Of a DNA stretch of 64,000 nt, positions 33,201 to 44,400 are shown piece by piece (position 1 is the first letter of the stretch; each line of letters begins with the position of its first letter). Source of the stretch: Eudorina sp. 2006-703-Eu-15 (taxonomy: Eukaryota > Chlorophyta > Chlorophyceae > Chlamydomonadales > Volvocaceae); NCBI GenBank assembly GCA_003117195.1, contig BDSI01000043.1, forward strand, positions 99,501 to 163,500, in the 5' to 3' direction. The position numbers were made by a program, and so were the translations under genes. The notes under the pieces are model-generated. The model made no database searches and had not been told where the DNA came from. It was given only the letters and a program-made list of their open reading frames with translations.

Positions 33201-35500
33201 TACGTGTAGACGCACTTCCTGCAGAACTGCTCGTCGCCGCGCGACGGCTCGCAGAACTCGCAGGTGCCGCACGAGTCCACCATGCAGCCCACTCCGGCCC
33301 TGTCCCCGGGCTTGTACTTGGTCACCTCGGACCCCACCTCCGTCACGATGCCCACGATCTCGTGCCTGCGACACCGCAAGCACCGCAACCACGACAGGGT
33401 GAGGACAGGGTGAGGACAGGGTGAGGACAGGGTGAGGACAGGGTGAGGACAGGGTGAGGACAGGGTGAGGACAGGGTGAGGACAGGGTGAGGACAGGGTG
33501 AGGACAGGGTGAGGTGAGGTGAGGTGAGGTGAGGTGAGGTGAGGTGAGGTGAGGTGAGGTGAGGTGAGGTGAGGTGAGGTGAGGTGAGGTGAGGTGAGGT
33601 GAGGTGAGGTGAGGTGAGGTGAGGTGAGGTGAGGTGAGGTGAGGTGAGGTGAGGTGAGGTGAGGTGAGGTGAGGTGAGGTGAGGTGAGGTGAGGTGAGGT
33701 GAGGTGAGGTGAGGTGAGGTGAGGTGAGGTGAGGTGAGGTGAGGTGAGGTGAGGTGAGGTGAGGTGAGGTGAGGTGAGGTGAGGTGAGGTGAGGTGAGGT
33801 GAGGTGAGGTGAGGTGAGGTGAGGTGAGGTGAGGTGAGGTGAGGTGAGGTGAGGTGAGGTGAGGTGAGGTGAGGTGAGGTGAGGTGAGGTGAGGTGAGGT
33901 GAGGTGAGGTGAGGTGAGGTGAGGTGAGGTGAGGTGAGAGGTGAGAGGTGATCAGACGAGCGAAAATGCGGTGCCAAGGATCATTTGGGGCACAGGCAAT
34001 GAGCGGAGGGTCGCAAACTCGCGCGACGAATCGCACAGCCCGACAGCGTCGCGGGCCCGTGACTTCGCAGGAGGGGCCCAGCGGGCCAGCACGCCGGGCG
34101 CAAGGCCGGGACTCTAGGGTTTGCCGCACCTGTACCTGTCCGCACAAATGACCAGACACCCGCAGAAGCGGAGCACCCAACCCGCAGCTGTGTCCGAGGT
34201 CATTCTGTGCTCATGTGTTTCGCCCCAACCCAACCCAACCCACGCCAGCCGCAAGGTGTCCCAAAATCAACAAGACGACCGCGGAGCACACGGAAATGAG
34301 ATGGCGCAGCGACGTGCGGTCTTGGGGGCAGATGCAGGGCCGTGCGCAGAATTGTGCAGACGTGTGCATATGTACAAGGGAAATGATGCACATGGATAAA
34401 TTTCGTTCGATCGTCGAATGGCGGGCCGCGCAACGCAGGCCGCTCCTACCCGGGCACCATGGGGTACATGGAGCCGCCCCACTCGTTCTTGATTTGGTGC
34501 AGGTCGCTGTGGCAAATGCCGGCGTGGGTGATCTGAATGCGCACATCCGTGGGACCGACGGGACGGCGGTCGAAGGTGAAGGGGGCCAGCCCGCTCGACT
34601 TGTCGCGAGCGGCGTAGCCGATGCAGTTGGTGGGCGGGTCGCTACGCTGGGTGGCGGGCTTGCTGAAGAGAGCCGCGAAGTCAGCGAAAGAAATCTCTGC
34701 ATGTCAGGTGAGGGCGTGTGGGGAGACGGAGGCAGGGTAACAGGTTAAGAGGTGTGGTGTGAGGACATTCATTCATTCATTCAGGTTAAGAGGTGTGGTT
34801 GCCCTACAACGCAACCGGCCGAAGCGCTCAAGCAATCTCACCTCCATCGGCAGCGGCCTTTGAAGGCTCTCCATACAGCTTGATGTACTCCTGCAGGGCC
34901 TGCACGATGGAAACATACCACACACCGCGAGAACATACGTTGCAACTCACACCCAAGTTCAACTGTTGAATTATGGAAGGTAAGAAGTGCGACCTATCGT
35001 GCGCAAACGAGGTACTCTCAACTTCATTAGGCAAGACGTCGAGAAGGATCCTATACGAGAACATTGCCCCAAGGCATGCCCCGTGGCCTGCGTCGCGGAG
35101 TGGATTCATGACTCCAGACGCCAATTCATGACCCCGATCGAAACCTGGTCGCACCTCGGCGTTCGCTTCGCCACCCGGAGCAACCTGACGCAGCAGCGCA
35201 AACTCGCGCGGGTGAGCCTTGATCTCCTCAGCAGATGGCGCACGAATTCGCGGCATTTTTGTCAAAACAAGACGCCGTGGTTGTAGGCACCTCCGTAGAC
35301 GTTTCTCAATCACGTTGAGCTTCTACGCAATGCACACGCACAACAATCAAAAACACTATAATATGGTGCAAAGGTTTTGGTGACATTTTGCATCTAATAG
35401 TACCAGTGACGTTGCTCCTTCAGCACTGTCGTGCATGACTCATACGGAATATAATCCCCTTGAGTGATTACCTTTGCCTTACCTTATGTTCGTACTGCAT
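30255..35500 (-). CDS. Zinc-dependent NADP(H) alcohol dehydrogenase, CAD family
   Basis: Reduces aldehydes or oxidises alcohols with NADP(H). Exons, 5' to 3': 35500-35483, 34899-34842, 34696-34450, 33365-33167, 32686-32574, 32196-32121, 31725-31645, 31106-31056, 30887-30734, 30484-30322, and a possible last exon 30291-30255; phases agree (398 residues, or 387 if the frame stops at 30318). Catalytic zinc ligands: Cys87 (GICHSDLHQ) and His109-Glu110 (PGHEIVG). The structural zinc lobe has four cysteines at about 140-156 ([17 protein letters not shown]). The cofactor fold has GLGGLG at 230-235, followed by ISTSLKKK, where Ser/Lys fit NADP(H). [12 protein letters not shown] and [16 protein letters not shown] close the fold. 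This is the CAD/YahK-like branch. These algae make no lignin, so the true substrate is unknown. The start MQYEHK lies on an 18-base exon after an A+T-rich leader. Confidence 0.9.
33397..33507. repeat. GGTGAGGACA decamer repeat
   Basis: About eleven copies of a 10-base unit that merge directly into the pure GGTGA array. It lies in the alcohol dehydrogenase intron, about 30 bases from the acceptor of the exon starting at 33365. The decamer contains one GGTGA unit plus GGACA, so the two arrays are probably related. Confidence 0.95.
33508..33937. repeat. Long GGTGA pentanucleotide array
   Basis: About 86 uninterrupted GGTGA units (about 430 bases) inside the intron between exons 34450 and 33365. 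On the sense strand the RNA would be a C/U-rich CUCAC repeat. All frames through it are open, which creates long spurious reading frames. Confidence 0.98.
34741..34799. repeat. 18-base direct repeats flanking an ATTC microsatellite
   Basis: CAGGTTAAGAGGTGTGGT occurs at 34741-34758 and again at 34782-34799, with four ATTC units between. It lies in the intron between exons 34899-34842 and 34696-34450 of the alcohol dehydrogenase gene. Confidence 0.9.
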
Positions 35501-36152
35501 AGCTTCGGCGTAGTCTGCGCCAATAAAATAAATATCTTATTACACTTGCATCGCAAATGTGGCCTACTTCTCTCAAGTCCTAATTCGGTCTTTGCCGTCG
35601 TCGATCGACGGCGAGCTGCGGTTGTGGCGAACTGAGGGCGCTACATGCTATATTTATGATGTTCATCATGTGGGTCACGTATGAGCATGGTCATGGCTCC
35701 TCCATGCGAGGGCCGACGCGTACCCGCGACCCTGCGTGCACGACCGCGCCTGCATTGGCCGGAGCTGCTAGAACCTGGCTCTCTGGGCTTCATGAACGGC
35801 TGAACCAGAACACCCCTGAAGCCTTACAGGAGGGCGGCCTCAGTCCACAGCAGCTGTGAAGCCGTTCAGCCGTTCCCCTGGCGCGCTTTTGGTGAGCCCG
35901 GTGCACCGGTCACATGAAGGCCCCGGCCCAGGCGAACAGAGGACAAACCCAACCGGTAGCCCTGGTGTGCTGGGCAGAACAAACGCGTAGCAGCATCAAG
36001 CAGGACCATGCAGAACCTTGCAGCCGCAAGGACGGGCCGTCTAACAGACTGGGCCACCGCCACCGGCTGCTCGCCGCCATCGGGACCTCACCACTACGAC
36101 CCCCGGTGCACCCGTTGTCCACCGGCAAAGCAACGCATCATGGCCAGCGCGT

Positions 36153-36186
36153 CATGACGTCATGGCGTCGTGGCCATGACGTCATG
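36153..36186. promoter_or_regulatory. Paired CRE-like palindromes
   Basis: Two exact copies of the 12-base palindrome CATGACGTCATG at 36153-36164 and 36175-36186. Centres are 22 bases apart, about two helical turns. Each contains TGACGTCA, the classic bZIP/CRE site with the plant ACGT core. They lie about 650 bases upstream of the alcohol dehydrogenase start codon. Function is inferred from motif only. Confidence 0.4.
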
Positions 36187-36765
36187 GTCAGCGAATGCCC
36201 ATCACCGCCGCCACCACTGTCGTCGTCCCGGCGTGACCTCCGCTGGCGAACCCGGCCCTGACCCCCGCTTGCTCACTCAGCACGTGTCACGAAAGGGTCG
36301 AGGGAGGGATACGGTACGGCCGTACTTGCCGTACCACACACCACATCGTGTCTCGTCTCACTGAGTCCCACGGCATACACACGATGTCCCGATTGCTGCG
36401 GTGTCGTGATTCGGTGCGGACACCTACATCGGTAAGGCCAAAGATCATTCTCACCACCATAATGCCGCTGTCGCAGTTCGAGTGCAGAAGCCCCCACGCA
36501 GTGCCCGCTCCCGCTTCCATTCGTTTAGCTCATAGCAACTCTCAAGGGCTGCCGGCAAGGGCTACCCACAACCCCAACCAGCCCGCCGCTGCTGGCCCAA
36601 GACTCTGGCTCTGCTCCGTTGCAAGGCATGTACACCGCTATGTACCGTCTATCCTTTCTGTCCTGCCGTACATAGTATCGCTGCACCCAGCATGGCCCCA
36701 CCCACGCTACGCAGTCCTCCTGCTCGAAGCGAACCTCCGCAACACATCAACCGCCGACAGTCGCG

Positions 36766-36796
<31 letters not shown>

Positions 36797-37899
36797 TATC
36801 AGCAGCAACAGTCTTCACGATCCTGCGACTGAAGCGACCGCCGCCTAAATAACACCAAACCATCCCAGCGCGCTCCAAGCGAAACAAAATGGGCTCCAGC
36901 ACCAGGTGCATCCAATCCAGCAGACGCTGCGGTTGGTGATCGCAGGCCCGCAGGCATACGAGTTCTCTAGGCGGGCCCCGCCGAAAATTGAAAGCGTGCA
37001 CTCCTAACTGCTGCTGCCCGGGTCCTGACCCCGGCAGTGTCCGCCTGCTGGCGGCCCCATCGACGCAGCCGCCGAGCTGGACCCCGTCACAGACCATGAA
37101 CCCTCCCAAGGGTTAGCTCCCACGACGGTCCCGGTCATTGAGACATCCGAGCAATTCGAGGCCGAGATGTGTCTGGAAGGGCTGCGGCTAGTCCGCGCTA
37201 TCACTACTGCGCCCGCGCCCGCGCCACACCCAAGTCACGACCGCGGCCCCCCCTCCCAACGGTCAGCCCGGCTCGCGGACCCTGCACATGTACGGTATGA
37301 TCGCCGAGAAGTGGTTCGTGCATTGTGCGCTTTGAGCGGCTGACGGCAGCCCACTTCCTCGTCCCCACCCGCCGCCGCCATTCGGCAGATCCCCACCCCA
37401 ACAGCACCCCCGAGGTCAGATGCGCTTCGTTGCTCCAACCCCCCCCCGCCGTGCCTGCGTCAACCCCTCCCCAACCCGTCTCGCCATGCACAGAGCTCTT
37501 CGAGCCTCCCCAACCGAGTCTTCGCTTCACGCCCCTGACATGGTTTGATCCCCCCTACGGTTTGATCCCCCCTACGCCCCCCGGAAGGAGGAGGATGTGG
37601 ACGTCACCATCCATCCCACCCACGCGAACCCCCGCCCACAGGATCCCAACCTTTCGAGGGATGCCACCCCAGCTCCGCGGAGCGCACCTCCCCACGCCCA
37701 CACCGCCGCTGCCCCCTCCATAGCGTCGCCACCGCAGCAGCCGTCTCTCTCCCTCCGACCGCTCCACACAGCTCCTCCAGGCCGCAGATCCACCGCTCAG
37801 CGGAGTCCGGTCAGGGACTCCGCGCCGGTCCCGCCCCCCCCTCGGAAGTGCAGAGTCCTCCAACCAGCCGAGGGCAGTACTGCCCCTGCAAGGGAAGTG

Positions 37900-38127
37900 C
37901 CCACCCACCCACCCACCCACCCACCCACCCACCCACCCACCCACCACCCACCCACCCACCCACCCACCCACCCACCCACCCACCCACCCACCCACCCACC
38001 CACCCACCCACCCACCCACCCACCCACCCACCCACCCACCCACCCACCACCCACCCACCCACCCACCCACCCACCCACCCACCCACCCACCCACCCACCC
38101 ACCCACCCACCCACCCACCCACCCACC
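37900..38127. repeat. CCCA tetranucleotide array
   Basis: About 57 CCCA units with two short interruptions (near 37945 and 38047), 260 bases downstream of the cyclase stop codon. If the cyclase transcript extends this far, the RNA would carry a long GGGU repeat able to form G-quadruplexes. Confidence 0.98.
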
Positions 38128-38387
38128 GGCCAACGACGGGTTCGCCTGGGCCGCCCCCTGCGCGGTCCCCCTCATACGCCACTGAGGGCCCCACGTGTCG
38201 CCAACTTCACGGAGGGAGGGCAAGCGCGGACTTCCCCCGCCGCGCAGCCTGCGACCCGCGACCCGCTATCCGCACCCCCCCTCGCGACATCCGCGACCTG
38301 CCGGCCCACGGGTTGGCCGCCCAGTGTCGCCCGTCGCCGCTGCAACAGCAGCAGCACAGGGGCCTTGCGCGGCCGACGGGCCGCGCC

Positions 38388-41102
38388 CTACGCGCCATGC
38401 AGCCGCCGACCCGACCCGTGCCCTGACCCCGACCCGGACCCCGCACTCCAGCCCTGGCCGTGGTGGCCCTGCCCCTGCCCCTGGCCCAACCGGCTGCCCT
38501 GCCGCGCCCACGAGCTCCTCACCGCCGCCAACCCACCTACACCCGTCCCGGAGCCCACACCCGAACCAGTTCGGGACTCCGGTCCCCACTCGGACGCGCC
38601 GCTGGCGCCTGCTCCGGGGATCCCCGAGCTGCTGCTGCGGCTGCCCTCCTCAGTCGCACCGGGGACAGCCCCGCCGGTGCCGCCGGCGGCCCCAGCCGCG
38701 GCGCCGCCGGCGCCGCCGCCCCCGGCCCCACCACCTGCGCGCTGGGCGCCGTCCACAAACGGCCGCAGCAGGTCCGACGCGCTCACGGCCTCTCTCATCC
38801 CCGACGAGGAGGACAGCAGGCGGCCCAGCCCGAAGGTCCGGAGGCTGGAGTCGTCGCCCGGCAGGCCCGCGTTGCTCATCCGGCCCACGCCCGCTCCGAA
38901 ACCAAACCCGCCCGCCGCGGAGCCGGCCAGGCTGGAGCGCATCGACACGGTGATGTCGCACGTGTTGGCGGAGTCCATGCCGCCGACGCCGACGCCGCTC
39001 GTAATGGCGCCGACGCCGGTCGAGGAGGGCAGCGTCGAGGGCGCCGCGGCGCCCGCCGCAGTCGCGTTGGACGACGGGCCCTGCGCGGTGAGGCTGACGT
39101 ACGACGGCACGTGGCTGCCGGGCATGAGCGCCACGCTGTCCTGGCTGGCAGTAGCACTGCCGCCACCGCCGCTGCCGCCGCCGCCGCCACCGCCCTCCTG
39201 GACAGCCCCAGCCGATGCGCCCATCAAGCCCGCCAGAGCTGGACCCGCCCCCCCGCGATGCGCCCCGGACCCCGCTGCCGCCGCCGCCGCCAGCGGCCTC
39301 TCTGCAGCGCCGGCTTCAGCCGCCGCTGCCACTGTCGCCCCTGCCGCCGCTCTCGTACCCGGCGGCCCCTCCGGCAAGTCGCCCGAGTCCGAGCCCCAGC
39401 CCGCGGCCGACACGCGGGGCTGCAGCGCCCTCAGGGACGCTTCCACCGAGGGGGGTGCGGGCGAAGGGCCGCGGGCCGCTGCAGGCGACCCCGGGCCCCG
39501 CGCCACCGCACCGGCTGCAGCCCCGGCGCCCCCTCCTCCTCCTCCCATCCGCAGCTCCCGCACCTCCCCGGCCGCGTCCTGCGGGGTATCGTCCTCCGGC
39601 GGGGAGTCCGCAGATGACACACGTTCCAGGGTTTGCGGCCGGGCGACAGCACCGTAGCGGTACCCGAGTCCGGGGTAACGCAGCTCCAGGGGGGTCCCTT
39701 GACCGGCGCCACTGCCGCTGCGTCGCGCCGGCGCCGGCAGCCCCTCCGGAACGCCGCTTTGAAGAGCCGCGTCCGGCCAATACCCCTCCGGACGAGGCGA
39801 CGGGCCGCCAGAAACAGGGCCATCTGCGCCGCCGTTGGCTATCTCAACCTGTTCCTGTTGGTGCTGGTGCTGCTGGTAATGAGGCGAATGGTGTCGCATG
39901 CCACGCACGAAACGGCTGGGCGCGGCCGCGCCGATGCCACCGTCGTACGGCCCCGACGGCGACAATCGCTCCGGCAGCAGCTGCTGCAGCTGCTGGCCGT
40001 TGAGGGCCCCGGCGGCGCCTGCCATGCGGCCCTGGGGGGACAGCGCCGCAGGGTAGCTGCCGATCGTACCGGTCCCGCCGCCGCCGCCGCCGCCGCCGCC
40101 GCCCCGCCGCCGCCCCCGCCGCCGCCGCCGCCCCGCCGCCGCCGCCGCCCCAAGACGACCAGCCGTCACCGCCAGGCGGCAACCCGCTGGAAGACCGATC
40201 CGTACCCAGCAGCGCCTGCGGCACGTGCGCGCTGCCGTACCGCCCACTGGAGGACCGCTCCGTCAGGGCCGCCCCGGGTGTCTGGCTGCCGGACAGCGCG
40301 TGGTTGAAGCCCGAGGAGCTGCGGTCGATGACCAACACGGAGCGCGTGTGGGTGTTGGTGGTGGTGTGGGTGCCTCCAGAGCCGCGGTCTTGATGCAGCA
40401 GCGGCGAGGTGGGCGCGGGCCGCCAGGGGTAGCCCTGGTAGCGGTCGCCCGCCGCCGCCGCCGCCGCGTGGGTGAGCGTGCGCGACGACTGTGCGCCGGG
40501 GCTGGAACCCGTCGCGATGGCAGCGGCGGCGGCGGCCGCCGCCGCCGCCGGGTCCCCCTCGACGTCGTGTCCCGGGGCGACCGCGGCGGGCTCGTACGGC
40601 GTCAGCATGCCGTCGGTGGCCAGCAGCGGTGTGTTGACGGGGCTGCCCCCCGGGCTGCGGACGTCCATGCCGGCGGACAGCATCGCGGCGTAGGTGCTCA
40701 TGGCGTCGCGTTGGCTCCGATGCGCCATGTACGACAAGCTGGAGGGCAGCAGCCCCGTGGAGAGCGGCGCCGCGGAGGTGGTCTCGCCACCCGGCCGGTG
40801 GGACACCGACGGCCTCTCGCTGCCGCCGGCACTGACGGCGCTGGGCCGCCCGTCGGCGGCGGAGCTGCTCGAGTTGAGGGAGTCCGCGCCGACGGAGGAA
40901 AAGCGCGGGATTCCCCCGGGCCGGCCACCGCGGCCGCCGCCGCCGCCGCCCAGCTCCTGCGGCTGCTCCGCCCGCGGCGGCCCGCCGACAGGGGCGCGGA
41001 AAGCACCGGAACCGAGGGACAGATTCGGCGCCGACCCACGCAAGCCCAACGTCCTGCGTCCTGCGCGCGGAGAATGCCGCACGTGCTGCGATAGCCCCGC
41101 CC

Positions 41103-41133
<31 letters not shown>

Positions 41134-41408
41134 GCCGCCGCCAGTGCTGCTTTGTGCTCCTGCAATGGCATTCAGGTCTGGATCTGATCTCGCGATGTCG
41201 TCGAAGCCCGTGTCCCGGATGGCCAGGGCCGCCCCGCGGCCCCGCGACCCCGCCCCCGCCGCCGTCCCGACCCTGCCGCCGCCGCTGGCGACGCTGTGCA
41301 GTCCGCCGCGGGGCGTCAAGACCTCCCTGGAGCGCAACAGCGGACTGCTGACCGGGGTCACCACTTCGCTGATGGGCGGCAGACCCGCGTCCGAGGACTC
41401 CAGCTCGC
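38388..41408 (-). other. Last exon of the cyclase gene: low-complexity tail with an internal frameshift
   Basis: Two overlapping minus-strand frames together cover this exon. From 41408 to about 40160 one frame is coding-like (RELESSDAGLPPISEVVTP, three DRSSSG/ERSSSG motifs). From about 40075 to 38388 the coding-like frame is shifted by one base (GTGTIGSYPAALSP onward, ending RRLHGA and TAG). The switch falls in a GGC repeat broken by GGGG runs. One extra G in the assembly, or a real frameshift or undetected small intron, would explain it. Confidence 0.65.
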
Positions 41409-44400
41409 CTGCGAGAGGGACAACGGAGGCGCGGGGGCCGAGGTGGGCCGAGGTGGGTCGGATCGCATCGGGTCGGGTCGGATCGGGCCGGATCTGATCG
41501 GGCCGGATCTGATCGGGCCGGATCGGGTCGGGTCGGGTCGTGTCGGCTGGGTCCCCACACACCGTACGGAGATCCACCACGCACCTCACGTGGAATCATA
41601 ACCAGGTAACTGGGTTTCGGAGCTTAGTCACCGGCACACCTCGCGCGCGCCCGTGGGCTAAGGTTGGGTCGATCCTGCCGGCCCCTCCCAATGCCATCGC
41701 ATGGGCCGTGCCCTTCCCAGATGTGCCACAACCGCAGCCTGCCAGCCTAAACTCTAAGACCTCTAGTGGGCACCGACGCGCCCGGTCACTCACGTAGCGG
41801 GCCGCTGCGCATCTGCATCTGCAACCCCGCCCAGCGCGCGCCCGCGTCGGCCGGCGACGTGGGCTGGCCCAAAATGATGGCCCCGCCCAAGCCGCCCAGC
41901 CCACCAGCCACGCCACTCCGTAACGCCGCGGCCGGCGGCACTGCCGTCGCTGCGCCCTCGTCCCCTCCGCCGCTCCTTCGCGGACCTTGCAGCAGATGGT
42001 GGTGCTGCTGTAGGTGCGCACCTAGCGTCGGCAGCGGTGCCGAGAAGGCGGCGACGCCGCCGCCGCCGCCGCCGCCGCTGCCGCGGTCATCCGCCGCGTC
42101 GATCTCATCGGAAAACCGGGTCGCGAAGCGGCCGTCACCGATGCCCTCGTCGCCGCTCTCGCCGCCGCCGGGCGAGTTGCCGCCGCCGGCGGTGTCGGCG
42201 CCGGCGGCCGCCGCCGCGACGTTCGCGTTGGCGGTGGCCACCGCGACGCACGACAGCTGTGAGACGTCGGGCAGTTGCAGCGTGACCACGTCCAGGCACG
42301 CCACCCGCCGCTCGATGCAGCGGGCCTTGCCCCTGTTCAGCCCCGCCTTGTTGAGGATGGCCAGGCGGCCCTCCAGCTCCACGGGCAGCACCTGCACGAT
42401 CTTGATGGGCTCCGTGACGCCCTTGAGCCTGAGGGGTGGGGTGGGGTGGGGTGGGGTGGGGTGGGGTGGGTGGGGTGGGGTGGGGTGGGTGGGGTGGGGT
42501 GGGGTGGGGTGGGTGGGGTGGGGTGGGGTGGGGTGGGGTGGGTGGGGTGGGGTGGGGTGGGGTGGGGTGGGGTGGGGTGGGGTGGGGTGGGGTGGGGTGG
42601 GTCGGGTCGGGTGGGTCGGGTCGGGTGGGGTCGGGTCGGGGTGGGGTCGGGTCGGGTCGGGTCGGGTCGGGGAGATTCATACCACGCAGAGGCCTGTAGG
42701 TGCGGATAAGCGGGATAGCGGGACAGCCGTGCCCCGCGTGTCTGGGACCCTCCCCATCGTCCGAGCTCTGTTGGGCCCAAAGCAACCCATTGGTATACGG
42801 TATCCCATGTAAAGATGTAATGTGTTCTGCCCGCAGGGGGCCCCCCGCCGCCGCCCCGCCCTGCGCACCTGAAGCCGCCCAGGCTCCATACGGCCACCTC
42901 CACCGCCACTGTGGGGACCATCAGCATGTTGGTGGGGACCAGCACGTCGTCGGGCTCCTCGGCCTCGTCCCGCACGAACTCCTGCACAGCGGGGAGCGGG
43001 CCGGGGGCCGGGGAGAGGCGGGCGGGGGAGGAGGGCGGGCGAGGGGGCAATGACAGCAGCGAGAGGGGTGGGTGGGTGGGCGGGTGGGCGGGTGGACTCA
43101 ATACGATGAATGCGGCGGCAGAGAGGGCATCTGCTGCTGCTGCTGCTACTCCTTGTTGCTGCTCTTTATCTTGCTGCTGCTGGTACCTTGGTGCATTTCA
43201 GTCTGGCCGCAACCACCGCGGCGTCCACGCCAATCGCATCCCCATCCCCAGTCCCATCACCCCCTCAACTCAATCCACCCCAACCCGTACTTCGCAACAC
43301 CTCTGCCCCACCCCAGACCCCACCCCACCCCCACTTCCGCCAGTGACAGGGCGGAACGGGGTGCAGTACCTGTTTGAGGTTGGTGTACTTGATCATGGTG
43401 ATGCTCTGAGCGACCTCGTTGCCGCCCGCGCCCGGGCCCCCCGCCGGCTGCTGAGTGATCTTGTAGCATTCAGCCATCACCGCCGGCCGGTTCTCCTTCT
43501 CCTTGTCCTTGTCCTTGTCAGCCTTAGGGGGCCCAGTCAAAGTGCGGTCGCAGGGGCCGACCGGCGCCGTCATGGTCCGGTCGGACGGCCCGGCCGGGGC
43601 CGTCATGGTGCGGTCGCCGACGCCAGCCTGTACGGCCCCGTCTGGAATCGCCGGGATGTACGACAGCTTTTCCAGCGACGTCCCGCCGCCGCCAACACCA
43701 CCACCACCACCGCTCGGCCCCGCAATCTCGTCAGGGAGCATCGCCACGCTCTGCGCCCTGGGGGAGCGCCAGCGGGAGCCGCGACCGGACGCGGCGGCAA
43801 TCGGTCCAGCCGCCGAGTCGAATGGACGCGCAAGCTCGCGCAACATCGAACCTGCCGTACTGGCGCCGCCGCCGTAGCCGCCGCCCGTGGCCGTCAAGAT
43901 GTCCTCCGGCAACGACTGATTGCTGGCGCGCAGGCGGGCCATCGGAATGGAAGACACGACGCCGTGGCTGCCGCCGCCGCCGGATCCGGCGACGGCGGCG
44001 GCCGCGGGGCCGCTGCTGATGGCCGGCCCGTCAATGGGGCCCAACGCCGGCATGAACGGCAGCTGGGGGGTGCTCGTGCGCTGTATCGCGGTGCGGAAGG
44101 CCGAGGCGGTGCTGGAGGAGTTGTATCCGCCGCTGCTGCCCGCAGCAGCGGCCAGGCCGGTGTGGGGCGTGCTGGGCGTGGTGCGCGGCGCGGCCGCGCT
44201 GCCAGCGCTGCCGACGGCGCCAACGCCACCGGCCCCTGCCATGGAACTCGCGAGGCGCAGTCCGCCGCCGCCGCCGCCGCGACCGACGATGACGGGCACG
44301 GAGGCGACGGACGCGAGCTGCGGGCCCGCGTGCGTGGGTGTGAGCAGCGACTCGGCAGTGCCCAGGCGACTGAAGGCGGCGGAGCTGGAGGTAGCCATGG

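Larger units (their letters stand above)
35501..38387. other. Intergenic region between the alcohol dehydrogenase and cyclase genes
   Basis: No supported gene. The left part is the upstream region of the alcohol dehydrogenase gene (an A+T-rich stretch at 35340-35560, then a G+C-rich one). It contains paired CATGACGTCATG palindromes, a short CAG repeat at 36766-36793, a duplicated 17-base unit at 37542-37574 and the CCCA array. The right part should be the 3' untranslated region of the cyclase gene. Long plus-strand frames such as 37597-39657 are antisense artefacts of repeat and low-complexity DNA. Confidence 0.55.

Noticed and set aside
33397..33937. Tandem array considered as a CRISPR-like repeat
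   Set aside because: Units are 5-10 bases with no spacers, in a eukaryotic intron.
33087..34180. Two long minus-strand frames coding SPHLT repeats
   Set aside because: They are produced by the GGTGA array, which is open in every frame, and they run across the acceptor of a solid alcohol dehydrogenase exon.
37811..38223. GGWV repeat frames on the minus strand
   Set aside because: Translation of the TGGG array beyond the cyclase stop codon.
37597..39657. Plus-strand frame of 686 codons rich in PTHP and Pro/Ala
   Set aside because: Antisense to the last cyclase exon and driven by the CCCA array and G+C-rich low complexity.
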